NCBI GenBank assembly: GCA_017518105.1
Contig: JAFWWC010000007.1
Location: 104,555-168,554, forward strand
From: Selenomonadaceae bacterium
GTDB lineage: Bacteria > Bacillota > Negativicutes > Selenomonadales > Selenomonadaceae
Direction: 5' to 3'
Length of the DNA: 64,000 nt
Below, in pieces: positions 53,678 to 62,593 of the stretch (positions within the stretch are counted from its first letter, which is position 1; the number at the start of each line of letters is the position of its first letter). The position numbers were made by a program, and so were the translations under genes. The notes beneath the pieces are model-generated. The model saw only the letters and a program-made list of their open reading frames with translations, made no database searches and was not told where the DNA came from.

Positions 53678-55627
53678 TCAATCAGTCCTTGCTGCCTTCA
53701 TTGCCAACTTGTTAGCGTACATCTCTTTATCAGCCCGCTTGAAGACGTCGTCCGCTGTCTTGTCCTTGCCCGCCTCGTAGTAAGCAACGCCAGTCGCCGC
53801 CGAAACCTTTTCCCACAAAGCAAGCATTTCATTGGAAAGCTTATGATTCATCTCAACCCCGAACTGCGCCACGAAGTATTTGCACAGCGAAACTTTATCG
53901 CCCTCGATTAGCACGACGAATTCATCACCGCCCACGCGATAGACATGTTCCTTGCCGAAGACGCCGCAAGCCAGCCGACAAGCATTAATCAGATATTCAT
54001 TGCCGCGTTCGTGCCCGTAGGTGTCATTGACGCGCTTCAGATAGTTTACGTCAATCATCACGATACAAAACTTAGCGTCGCCCGCCGCAATCTTCTTATC
54101 GATTTTGGCAATCTCTTCGGTGTAAGCGGTTTTGTTCTTAACGCCCGTCAACGAGTCAATGTGCGCTATCTTGTCCATCTCCAAAACTTTTACTTGCATG
54201 TCAGCCACTTGCCCTTTGGCGCGTTGCAGATACTTAAAATAGTTCAAAAGGTTTTCCGTCGTCCGAATCAGCGCGGAGTAAAGATTTTCTATCTCGTCGC
54301 CCGTTTTGATTCTCAAGCTCTTCATGCGTTCGATATTTTTTTCGCGAGCCGCCTCGTTGTCGTAGGAAAAATTTTTAGCGCAATAAGCCATGGTGTTTAC
54401 GGGCAAGATAATGTTGTTCTCCACGAACGCAAGCCCTATCGCAAAGATAAAGATAAAGCACCCCGCGAACAGGGCAATCAACTTGATAACGAAAGTGCGA
54501 GCGTAATCGGATAAGATGTCCATCGACAAATCCACCGCCGCATAGCATTGGCAATCGCCGTTCTTGTCGTAGAGCGGCTTATACAGCGTAAGCAAGTAGC
54601 CGTATTCGTCGTCAGTGATTATCGGCGGAATGGGTTTACCCGCAAGCAAATCATCAATGTAAGGCTTAAGGCTCTCTTCAAACTCCACGACATCGCCGGG
54701 CTTATCAGCCTCAATCATCGACGTGTTTAGGTCAAAGATGACGTGAAAGCCGTCCGCCTCGACTTTGTAGACGTAGATAAACTTTATGTCGCTGTTGGTG
54801 TTCTTTAGGGTATAGAGCTTTTCTTCAATCTTCCGGTATTCTTCGAGGATGCGCCCATGCTTTATGTAATCGTCGACGTGTTCGGGATTTATATTGCTCA
54901 ATACAACGCTGTCCATTGCGTCAACGGATTTAATGCGGTCGTCAATGGCGGCGTCCTTGAAGAGCAGATAACTTATCAGCGCGATAGAGAACGACACGAA
55001 CAGCGAGCTAAGCATTAGAAGTGTAAGCGTCTTTGTCCTTAGCGACGACGATAAATAGTTTCTCTCGTTCAAGGCGTCTTTCATTTCGTCAGGTAGCGGG
55101 GCTTGCCTTCTTCCCAGTGAACGCAACGATTCTTTGACATCGGGCGGCGAGAACCTCAGCAGGACGAACGCCACGAGCAAGGACAAGCCCTTATCAATGA
55201 CTTCGTTAAGGAGATTGCCGCCGAAACTCGATTCAAACTCATTGACTGACTTAAGGAGGTTCGTTGAGTTCAGGAAGTCTTCTATTAGCAAGTCGCACGT
55301 GCCAGTTATCAAAGCTAGCGGGATAATCAAGACGAACATTTTTATGTAGCTATCGAAGAAGCCCCGCCGCGCAGAAAACGCCGCGAAGATTGCAACGAGG
55401 ATACTGACTGAGCCGTAATACATTTCCGAGGGCGTGAAACCCGCTTTAACAAGATTGGTTAGGAACCCGACGACGATGCCTGGCACGTAGCCGCCGAGTG
55501 CCGCGATATAAATTGTGCCCGCCGTGTCGAGGTAGACGGGCAAATTAAAGTATTGCGCGAATGCCGAGCCTGCCACGTTCATAAGCAAGCCACCAATGCA
55601 AAACAGAATGATTTTTCCTGCAGACAT
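53678..55627 (-). CDS. Membrane-bound diguanylate cyclase (GGDEF), copy 2
   Basis: A 649-residue paralogue of the preceding GGDEF protein with the same order: N-terminal multi-helix region (FNLPVYLDTAGTIYIAALGG), an extracytoplasmic region of about 120 residues between two helices, a HAMP-like stretch, a short coiled coil (RAKGQVADMQVKVLEMDKI), and GGDEF with DSLTGVKNKTAYTEE and RVGGDEFVVLIEGD. Both should be active. The two genes are adjacent and probably arose by tandem duplication, with the sensor regions most divergent. Confidence 0.92.
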   Translation of the reverse strand: MSAGKIILFCIGGLLMNVAGSAFAQYFNLPVYLDTAGTIYIAALGGYVPGIVVGFLTNLVKAGFTPSEMYYGSVSILVAIFAAFSARRGFFDSYIKMFVLIIPLALITGTCDLLIEDFLNSTNLLKSVNEFESSFGGNLLNEVIDKGLSLLVAFVLLRFSPPDVKESLRSLGRRQAPLPDEMKDALNERNYLSSSLRTKTLTLLMLSSLFVSFSIALISYLLFKDAAIDDRIKSVDAMDSVVLSNINPEHVDDYIKHGRILEEYRKIEEKLYTLKNTNSDIKFIYVYKVEADGFHVIFDLNTSMIEADKPGDVVEFEESLKPYIDDLLAGKPIPPIITDDEYGYLLTLYKPLYDKNGDCQCYAAVDLSMDILSDYARTFVIKLIALFAGCFIFIFAIGLAFVENNIILPVNTMAYCAKNFSYDNEAAREKNIERMKSLRIKTGDEIENLYSALIRTTENLLNYFKYLQRAKGQVADMQVKVLEMDKIAHIDSLTGVKNKTAYTEEIAKIDKKIAAGDAKFCIVMIDVNYLKRVNDTYGHERGNEYLINACRLACGVFGKEHVYRVGGDEFVVLIEGDKVSLCKYFVAQFGVEMNHKLSNEMLALWEKVSAATGVAYYEAGKDKTADDVFKRADKEMYANKLAMKAARTD

Positions 55628-55659
55628 CTGACGCGCTCCCTTGCTAAGAATTTTTTCAG

Positions 55660-55668
55660 ATTATATCA
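55660..55668 (-). promoter_or_regulatory. Extended -10 promoter of the GGDEF operon
   Basis: Minus-strand TGATATAAT is a perfect TGnTATAAT element 32 bases before the GGDEF copy 2 start. It shares a 97-base divergent region with the following promoter. Confidence 0.65.
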
Positions 55669-55683
55669 CAGCCGCAGATTTTA

Positions 55684-55692
55684 TGTTATAAT
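55684..55692 (+). promoter_or_regulatory. Extended -10 promoter of the TPR protein gene
   Basis: Plus-strand TGTTATAAT is a perfect extended -10, 32 bases before the ATG at 55725, divergent from the GGDEF promoter. Confidence 0.65.
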
Positions 55693-55724
55693 CAACGAAA
55701 TTTTTAGTTAGGAGGTGCGGATTC

Positions 55725-56687
55725 ATGAAAAGATTTCTGACTGTTTTACTTATCGCCGGAAATTTGTTTTTTATGCCCGCCGCCAGTGCTGAGATTAAAA
55801 CCTATGATGGCGTCGGAGAATATATCATGAGTGATTTTGAAACTTTCGACGTGGCTCAACAACGAGCCAAGCAACGCGCCGAACAAAATGCTTGCGAACA
55901 AGCTGGCGTTTATGTCGAGAGCCGCACCGAAGTCCGCAATGCACAAGTCACCAAAGACGAGATTATCACCATGACGAGCGGCATTCTAAAAATCGTCGAC
56001 GTGCAATACAAGCGCGAGATTCTAAACGATAACACGACGAGGATTCGTGCGACCGTAAAGGCGAACATCGACAGCGACGACATCAACAAATGGCTTGCAA
56101 AAGGTTCAGGGGAGCGAGCGACACTCGGCGAACAAAACGAAGAACTCCGCCGCGCCAATGCCGAACAAGACAAACAAATCGCCGAACTCAAGCAACAACT
56201 AGCCAATATGAAGACGCAACAAGACAAAGAAAGAATTAAGCAAAAGATTATCGACGGAGATAAATTTTCCTTATCAGAGCAAAAACTCAAAGTAGGGATT
56301 AAGTTCGGGACAAGCGGTGACTTTAATAATGCAATAACCTTCTACACAAAAGCTATTGAATTAAATTCAAATAATAATTATGCCTATTATCTGCGTGCTG
56401 TGGCTTATAAAGCTCTTAAAAAGTATAAGCAAGCGATTGAAGATTATAATAAGTCTATTGTATTAAATCCTTATAATGGAAATGCTTATAGTGGTCTTGG
56501 CGATTGCTATAGATCTCTTAAAAATTATGATAAGGCAATAGAAAATTATAATAAAGCACTTAAGATTAATCCAAAAGATTCTTTGACTTACACTAGCCGG
56601 GGTCTATGTTATCAAGCCATTGGTAACTATTCACAAGCTAAAGCTGATTTTTATAAATCAGACAATCTAAAAAATCATCACGATTGA
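55725..56687 (+). CDS. Exported LPP20/FlgT-N-like protein with C-terminal TPRs
   Basis: A 320-residue secreted protein. The signal peptide ends near AASAE. The N-terminal domain (about 23-125) resembles LPP20/FlgT N-domains: YDGVGEYIMSDFETFDVAQQRAKQRAEQNACEQAGVYVES. Next is a coiled coil (NEELRRANAEQDKQIAEL), then three or four TPR units (AITFYTKAIELNSNNNYAYY, QAIEDYNKSIVLNPYNGNAY, KAIENYNKALKINPKDSL). The TPR-coding part (about 56320-56690) is clearly AT-rich with A/T-ending codons, unlike its N-terminal half. This suggests a foreign module joined to a local gene. Confidence 0.82.
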   Translation: MKRFLTVLLIAGNLFFMPAASAEIKTYDGVGEYIMSDFETFDVAQQRAKQRAEQNACEQAGVYVESRTEVRNAQVTKDEIITMTSGILKIVDVQYKREILNDNTTRIRATVKANIDSDDINKWLAKGSGERATLGEQNEELRRANAEQDKQIAELKQQLANMKTQQDKERIKQKIIDGDKFSLSEQKLKVGIKFGTSGDFNNAITFYTKAIELNSNNNYAYYLRAVAYKALKKYKQAIEDYNKSIVLNPYNGNAYSGLGDCYRSLKNYDKAIENYNKALKINPKDSLTYTSRGLCYQAIGNYSQAKADFYKSDNLKNHHD

Positions 56688-56712
56688 AAATTTTTAGTTA
56701 GGAGCGTGTTCA

Positions 56713-59205
56713 TTGCAATTACTTTACAACCTAGCGGCGATACTCGTCGTGATACTAATAATCCCCGTGTTCATGATTCGTTCGATACGCGAGCGCGGAT
56801 TCGTCGAGAGAATCAAGCAGAGCTTCGGCTTCTTCCCTAAGGGCGCACTCGACCCCGTGGCGAAAAAGAATTGTATCTGGGTGCACGCGGCGTCCGTCGG
56901 AGAAATAGTAGCGACTAGTCCCCTTATCAAAGAATTCCGCCGCGAATTTCCCAAGTCGCCAATCCTTGTATCGGTCGTTACAACTTCGGGCTACGAGATG
57001 GCGAACCGAATCATCAAGGACGCCGACAGCATAATTTATTTCCCGCTGGATTTGCCGTTCGTATCGGCGGCTGTCTTCCGAAGAATCTTCCCGCGAGTCT
57101 TCCTCAACGTCGAGACGGAGCTTTGGCCAAACTTCCTAAAGGCGGCAAGAGAAAACCGCGTGCCCGTCATGATGGTCAACGGTCGCATATCGGAAAAGAG
57201 CGTCAAGCGTTATAAGTACATGTTCTCAATCCTGCGGGATATGATTGGCACGGTGAAACTTTTCGCTATGGCGTCGCCAGTCGACGCGGGCTACGTTAAG
57301 CAACTCGGCGCACCCGATGAACTCGTAACTATCACGGGCAACACGAAATTTGACCAAACCTACACGGACGTAACCAACGAACAGCGACAGAAGATTTTAT
57401 CGGACATGGGCTTGACTGACGCTAAAGAAATTTTTTTAGCGGGTAGCACTCATCGCGGCGAAGAAAACTTTGTGCTTAAGGCGTTCAAGGCAATCCGCGA
57501 GAATCACCCAAAAGCTCGGCTCGTCATTGCTCCGCGTGAACTCCTGCGAACCCGTGAAGTCGTAGCCCTGTGCAAGGCGGCGGGCTTTACAGTCGGCACA
57601 AGGACTGAACTGCAGAAGCGTCCGCCCGCTAACGAAGACATAATTATCCTAGACACAATCGGCGAACTCGGACAGGTCTATAGCGTCGGCGATGTGATTT
57701 ACGTCGGCGGCAGTCTCGTATCGCACGGCGGGCATAATATCCTTGAGCCGGCGGCGCACGGCAAAGCGATTATCGTCGGGCACCACATGGAAAACTTTAA
57801 AGACTTGCACGCGCTCTTCAAAGGTCGCAACGCCTGCATCACCGTAAACGATGCCGAAGAGCTTGCCGCACAAGCTAAGAAACTTTTCGACGACCCGAAC
57901 GAACGCCGCCGCCTTGAGGAAGAAACGCTTAAGATTGTCCACGAGAACCGCGGAGCCTCTCGCAAGTCGGCAATACTCCTTCGCAAGATGTTGACTGAGT
58001 ACGAAGCTAGGGAAAATGGACGGCACCTGCGCACGACGGAGAAGATTGAAAACCTTCAAACATACTTCCTGCGGCTCGTCCACGGCGAAGACATTCACGG
58101 ACCGATTGACCAACTGGTAATGCTCGTGCTGTTCGTGTTCTCGTTGATTTATAAGTCGCTAGTCAATCTGCGGCTCATGGGTTATCAGCTAGGCTTTTCG
58201 GGCAAGGAGCGATTAAATTGTTTCGTGATAAGCCTGGGCAATATAACAGTCGGCGGCACGGGCAAAACTCCTACGGCTCAACGGCTCGCAAAGGAAATAC
58301 GGGACATGGGCTATCGCGTCGTGATTCTAAATCGCGGCTATCGTGCGAAGTTTTATGGCGAGGTCGGCATTGTCAGCGACGGCAAAAACCTTAACATGAA
58401 CGCAACCGAGGCGGGCGATGAAGCTTACATGTTGGCTAAGCACCTACCGAACGTGCCAGTTCTAATCGGGGCGCGGCGAGCCGTCTCAGGACAATACGCT
58501 ATCGAGAATTTCGGCGCGGAGGTCGTGATACTCGACGACGGCTATCAGCATTGGCAAGTTATTCGCGACTTAGATATTCTCCTAATCGATGCGGTCTCAG
58601 TCTTCGGCAATGGGCATTTGCTTCCGCGTGGCACTCTTCGCGAGTCCATGTCGCATATCAGCCGCGCTGACGTCTGCTTACTGACGAAGGTCGACCAAGC
58701 CCGCGAAGGCTCCCGCGATTTGATTCGGCAGACTGTACGCAAATATAATTCGTCCGCGCTCTTAGTTGAAAGCATTCACGAGCCGCGCTGTCTGATTCCG
58801 CTTGCCGAGTGGTCGACTAACCTAGCGGGCGAAGGCATAAACGTTGCGACGATTAACGGGCGTAAAGTTATGGCGGTCTCGGCTATCGGCAATCCCGCCT
58901 CGTTTGAACGGACGCTTCGAGATTTGGGCGCGGAGATTGTTTCAAGCCTGCGATACCCCGACCACCACGACTACACGATTATGGAGATGGAAGACATCTT
59001 GCGGCAAGCTGATTCATTCGCGGCGGAGATGATTATCGTCACGGAGAAGGACGCAGTTAAAATCCCCGACGAAGTCGCAAAAGAGACGTGGAATATTCCC
59101 ATTTACGTTATAAGCGTCGAGGTGAAGTTTCAATCGGGCGCGGACGACTTCAAAAAACTTTTACGCGACAGGTTGGAAGCTAAGGTCAAAAGAAAAGCCA
59201 AATGA
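56713..59205 (+). CDS. waaA-lpxK: WaaA-LpxK fusion: Kdo transferase and lipid A 4'-kinase
   Basis: An 830-residue bifunctional lipopolysaccharide enzyme. Residues 1-435 are Kdo transferase (WVHAASVGEIVATSPLI, FLNVETELWPNFLKAA, LAGSTHRGEE, VGGSLVSHGGHNILEPAA). Residues about 460-830 are tetraacyldisaccharide 4'-kinase with P-loop SLGNITVGGTGKTPTAQRL, NRGYRAKF and LDDGYQHWQV. The two activities act in succession on lipid A precursors at the inner membrane. No stop or start separates the halves. The TTG at 56713 has a TAGGAG site. It is strong evidence of an LPS-bearing outer membrane. Confidence 0.93.
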   Translation: MQLLYNLAAILVVILIIPVFMIRSIRERGFVERIKQSFGFFPKGALDPVAKKNCIWVHAASVGEIVATSPLIKEFRREFPKSPILVSVVTTSGYEMANRIIKDADSIIYFPLDLPFVSAAVFRRIFPRVFLNVETELWPNFLKAARENRVPVMMVNGRISEKSVKRYKYMFSILRDMIGTVKLFAMASPVDAGYVKQLGAPDELVTITGNTKFDQTYTDVTNEQRQKILSDMGLTDAKEIFLAGSTHRGEENFVLKAFKAIRENHPKARLVIAPRELLRTREVVALCKAAGFTVGTRTELQKRPPANEDIIILDTIGELGQVYSVGDVIYVGGSLVSHGGHNILEPAAHGKAIIVGHHMENFKDLHALFKGRNACITVNDAEELAAQAKKLFDDPNERRRLEEETLKIVHENRGASRKSAILLRKMLTEYEARENGRHLRTTEKIENLQTYFLRLVHGEDIHGPIDQLVMLVLFVFSLIYKSLVNLRLMGYQLGFSGKERLNCFVISLGNITVGGTGKTPTAQRLAKEIRDMGYRVVILNRGYRAKFYGEVGIVSDGKNLNMNATEAGDEAYMLAKHLPNVPVLIGARRAVSGQYAIENFGAEVVILDDGYQHWQVIRDLDILLIDAVSVFGNGHLLPRGTLRESMSHISRADVCLLTKVDQAREGSRDLIRQTVRKYNSSALLVESIHEPRCLIPLAEWSTNLAGEGINVATINGRKVMAVSAIGNPASFERTLRDLGAEIVSSLRYPDHHDYTIMEMEDILRQADSFAAEMIIVTEKDAVKIPDEVAKETWNIPIYVISVEVKFQSGADDFKKLLRDRLEAKVKRKAK

Positions 59206-59234
59206 ACTAAAGAAACCATTAGGAGGAATTTAGA

Positions 59235-60254
59235 ATGAAAATAATTTTGACGGGAGACAGACCCACGGGTAAACTTCATCTCGGACACTACGTCGGCAGT
59301 CTTCGCGAGCGGGTGCGCTTGCAGAACAGCGGCGAGTTCGACGAGATTTATATCATGATAGCCGACGCGCAAGCTTTGACTGACCACGCGGGCACTCCGG
59401 CTAAGGTTCACGAAAATATTTTGAACGTCGCGCTGGATTATCTTGCCGTCGGGATTGACCCTGCTAAGTCGACGATTTTTATCCAGTCGCAAATCCCGCA
59501 ACTGTTCGAGCTTACGGCTTACTACATGAATATCGTTACGGTGTCGAGGCTTGAACGCAATCCGACAGTCAAAGCGGAGATTGCTCAGAAAAATTTCGAG
59601 GCGAGCATACCCGCCGGCTTCCTGTGCTATCCCGTCAGTCAAGCCGCAGACATCACCGCCTTTGACGCAAACTTAGTTCCCGTCGGCGAAGACCAAGCCC
59701 CAATGCTTGAACAGACTCGCGAAATCGTCCGCAAAATGCACGAGCTTTACGGCGAAGGAATTTTGGTTGAGCCGGAGATTTTCCTTCCGCAAAGTCAAGT
59801 TTGCAGACGACTGCCCGGCATTGACGGCAAGGCTAAAATGAGTAAGACGCTCGGCAATGCAATCTACCTGAACGACGACAGCCAGACCGTCGCGGCGAAG
59901 ATTAAGAACATGTACACCGACCCGACGCACATAAAAATTTCTGACCCTGGGCACATTGAAGGCAACGTCGTCTTTACGTATCTGGACGCCTTCAGCAATG
60001 ACCCGGAAAAGGTCGCCGAACTCAAGGAGCACTATCAACGCGGCGGATTGGGTGATGTTGCCGTCAAAAAATATCTGAGCGAGGTTTTGGAAGAGACTTT
60101 GGAGCCGATTCGCCGTCGTCATGCTCAATACGAGGCGCGCCCCGATGAAGTCATGGATATTCTAAAGGAAGGCACCAAGAAGGCTCGCGCTAAGGCGTCG
60201 AAGGTTCTTAACCGCGTCAAACGCGCCATGAAGATAGATTACTTTAATGTCTAA
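59235..60254 (+). CDS. trpS: Tryptophanyl-tRNA synthetase
   Basis: Charges tRNA-Trp; 339 residues. Class I signatures are [17 protein letters not shown] near the N-terminus and KMSKT in [17 protein letters not shown]. The segment [20 protein letters not shown] holds tryptophan/ATP-site residues. AGGAGG precedes the ATG. No T-box leader fits in the 29-base upstream gap. The matching tRNA-Trp lies at 63805-63880 on the opposite strand. Confidence 0.96.
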   Translation: MKIILTGDRPTGKLHLGHYVGSLRERVRLQNSGEFDEIYIMIADAQALTDHAGTPAKVHENILNVALDYLAVGIDPAKSTIFIQSQIPQLFELTAYYMNIVTVSRLERNPTVKAEIAQKNFEASIPAGFLCYPVSQAADITAFDANLVPVGEDQAPMLEQTREIVRKMHELYGEGILVEPEIFLPQSQVCRRLPGIDGKAKMSKTLGNAIYLNDDSQTVAAKIKNMYTDPTHIKISDPGHIEGNVVFTYLDAFSNDPEKVAELKEHYQRGGLGDVAVKKYLSEVLEETLEPIRRRHAQYEARPDEVMDILKEGTKKARAKASKVLNRVKRAMKIDYFNV

Positions 60255-60267
60255 GGAGGCTCATCAC

Positions 60268-61476
60268 ATGAAAAAATTTCTAAGCTTAGCCCTAATCGTA
60301 ACGTTGATATTGTCGCTGACTGCTTGCGCGGACGCCGCTAAGAAGGAAAAGATAAAATTCAACAAGCGGCAACTCAAGAAGATTGAACTGGTCGAGGCAC
60401 CTTTGCACGGCTCGCCGATGATTGTCCTGCGTCAAGATTATTCCGACGTTCCAATTTTCGGCGAACCCGTCGCCACCCCAGAACAGATGGTGAACTTCAT
60501 TAACAAGCGCAATCCCGACCCGAAACTCAACTGCACAGTCAAACAGCTCGTGCACCTTTACTATCTTGAGGGAGGGCGCGAGGGCATTCGACCCGACATC
60601 GCGCTTTGTCAGTCGATTAAGGAGACGGGCACTTGGGCTTATGGCGGCGACGTTATCCCCGAACAGAATAATTATTGCGGATTGGGCACCACGGGCGGCG
60701 GCGTCAAAGGCGAATTCTTTGCAACTCCTCAGCTCGGAGTCCGTGCACATATTCAACACCTGCTGTCTTACACGTCAAAGCGTCCGCCTAAAGTTGAAAT
60801 CGTTGACCCGCGCTACGAGCTGATACAAAAATTCCGCCCGCAAATCTTCGGCAAGCTCACCAAATGGACAGACCTTAACGGCGTGTGGGCTGTGCCCGGT
60901 CATCATTACGGCGAGGACATTTTAAACTTGTGGGTTCAAGCGCAAACACCCGATGGCTCCGATGCTTCTTGGGAGGCGGCTGATTTGAAAGTTCTGCTTG
61001 AAGACGACAAGGCGGCGGCTTATGTCTATCGCGGAATCGTCAACATGGAGCGCGGGAATTTATACGAGGCTACCGCTGACTTTGAAATTGCCTTGAAGAC
61101 GGAGCCGGAACTTAAAGAAGCTCTCTTCGACTTGGCACTTGCCGAGGAAAAACTTTCCGACATCGACGACGCGATTGAGACTTATGACGACCTCTTAGCA
61201 ATCGACGATAAGTTTGTTTACGCGTGGTACAATCGCGGTCGGCTCAAGCTTGCCAAAAACGACTTCAAGGGCGCGATAAGTGATTTTGAATCCGCAATGG
61301 CTATCGAGACGATTCACCCTGACGCTTACAACAATATCGCCGTCGCCTATTTCAAGCAAAAGAAGTACGAGGACGCCTGGCAATACATGCAAAGAGCCGC
61401 CGAGCAAAGTTCGACCAATCCCGTTGTCAAAGAGAACTACGAGAAATTCGCCGCCTACGTCAAAGTCAAAAAGTGA
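60268..61476 (+). CDS. Lipoprotein with glucosaminidase-like and TPR domains
   Basis: A 402-residue exported lipoprotein. The signal peptide ends in a lipobox LTAC near residue 19. Residues about 80-215 resemble the glucosaminidase (PF01832-type) fold: [21 protein letters not shown] with a likely catalytic Glu in [10 protein letters not shown], then [12 protein letters not shown] and [15 protein letters not shown]. Residues about 235-400 are TPRs. It may trim peptidoglycan at the outer membrane. I choose ATG 60268 after AAGGAGG; the longer start overlaps trpS. Confidence 0.85.
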   Translation: MKKFLSLALIVTLILSLTACADAAKKEKIKFNKRQLKKIELVEAPLHGSPMIVLRQDYSDVPIFGEPVATPEQMVNFINKRNPDPKLNCTVKQLVHLYYLEGGREGIRPDIALCQSIKETGTWAYGGDVIPEQNNYCGLGTTGGGVKGEFFATPQLGVRAHIQHLLSYTSKRPPKVEIVDPRYELIQKFRPQIFGKLTKWTDLNGVWAVPGHHYGEDILNLWVQAQTPDGSDASWEAADLKVLLEDDKAAAYVYRGIVNMERGNLYEATADFEIALKTEPELKEALFDLALAEEKLSDIDDAIETYDDLLAIDDKFVYAWYNRGRLKLAKNDFKGAISDFESAMAIETIHPDAYNNIAVAYFKQKKYEDAWQYMQRAAEQSSTNPVVKENYEKFAAYVKVKK

Positions 61477-61493
61477 TTTCGGAGGAAGAGCTT

Positions 61494-62276
61494 ATGCACC
61501 TTTATTTTTGCATTGGCGCAAATAAAATCGTCGATGTGGATAAGAATTTTTATGAGGATGATAATGAAAATGCTTTAACGTTAGGAGCCATGTCTTACAT
61601 TAATGGCTTAGATTTTTGGTGTGGCGGGCAAAAGAATATCCCCAATATTTTAGTAGGTCGCTATTGTTCATTGTCGCGGGAGTTGCTGTTCATCATAGGT
61701 TTTAATCATAACTATAAAGCCATTACAACTTACCCTAAATATGGACGCTCAAATATTAGTTCAAAGAATCCTCGTCAAATCATTATCGGGCATGACGTTT
61801 GGATTGGTCATGGAGCAACGATTATGGGCGGCGTGAAAATTGGTAATGGTGCTGTCATCGGCGCAAAAGCCGTTGTCGCCAAAGATATTCCGCCCTATGC
61901 AATCGCCGTCGGCAATCCGGCACGGGTCGTGAAGTATCGCTTTGACGAGGAGATGATTAGAAAGTTTCTCGCCGTCAAGTGGTGGAATTGGGATAGAAAC
62001 AAAATCGAGCAACTTATTCCACAGTCAGGGAACATGGAGAAATTTTTGGAGGCTCACTACTCCCCAGAGCTTGAAGAGTTCCCCGAAGACAATTTCAGCC
62101 GACAACTTAAGACGTTGACGGGGGGGGGGGGGTATATCAATTTATCCCCGACTTCCAAGCAACTCAGCCGCTGTGGTCTAAGGTCGTCAAGGAGTTCACG
62201 CAAGCAAAGTTGGCGGACGCCGTGCTTGTCATTTGGCTCGGCAAAGACACGACAGACGAAAACGCCAAAGCTTTGA
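61494..62276 (+). CDS. Hexapeptide-repeat acetyltransferase with homopolymer-switched tail
   Basis: A CatB/Vat-like xenobiotic or sugar O-acetyltransferase, about 260 residues in the current frame. Hexapeptide turns and the active site are in [20 protein letters not shown] and [21 protein letters not shown], with [10 protein letters not shown] following. ATG 61494 has GGAGGAAGAG upstream. After the G13 tract the current frame reads a basic 47-residue tail ending TKTPKL. One more G would join a long acidic-neutral tail (62132-62572). The catalytic domain is unaffected, so the tract changes the tail, not the enzyme core. The 5' part is AT-rich relative to neighbours. Confidence 0.82.
   Translation: MHLYFCIGANKIVDVDKNFYEDDNENALTLGAMSYINGLDFWCGGQKNIPNILVGRYCSLSRELLFIIGFNHNYKAITTYPKYGRSNISSKNPRQIIIGHDVWIGHGATIMGGVKIGNGAVIGAKAVVAKDIPPYAIAVGNPARVVKYRFDEEMIRKFLAVKWWNWDRNKIEQLIPQSGNMEKFLEAHYSPELEEFPEDNFSRQLKTLTGGGGYINLSPTSKQLSRCGLRSSRSSRKQSWRTPCLSFGSAKTRQTKTPKL
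62120..62132 (+). repeat. G13 homopolymer at an acetyltransferase frame junction
   Basis: Thirteen G, the first being the last base of an ACG codon. Lengths of 11 or 14 join the core to the long downstream frame; 13 gives the present 47-residue tail; 12 would give a 16-residue tail. Confidence 0.93.
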
Positions 62277-62572
62277 CAGCGGCTATCGGCGACAACAAAA
62301 ATATCCTCACGTTCAAGCACGCGGAAAATTTTTCACCGACGGCACTTAGGCTCGCTACGCACTTTATCACAACCCGCGAAAGTGAGACGCTTGAGGCTTT
62401 GGATTATCTTTGGAACACGGACGTTAAGATTATCTCCGCGCTTGACTACAGGATTTTCCTTCAGCCTAAGCCCAAAGAAAATTCTTCAGCTGTGAAACCT
62501 CAAGGCACGCGACTTATCACGGCGGACGACATGATTAACTTTGGAACGCTTGATTATCTTTGGAATGACTAA
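62132..62572 (+). pseudogene. Out-of-frame C-terminal extension of the acetyltransferase
   Basis: A 146-codon open frame starting right at the end of the G tract, with no start codon or ribosome site of its own: [20 protein letters not shown] and so on, ending FGTLDYLWND. It contains two copies of a short (T)LDYLWN motif. Its smooth coding character from the tract onward shows it is the natural continuation of the 61494 gene when the tract length is 3k+2. Function of the domain is unknown. Confidence 0.7.
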
Positions 62573-62593
62573 AAACTTTGGGAGGTTGAGACT

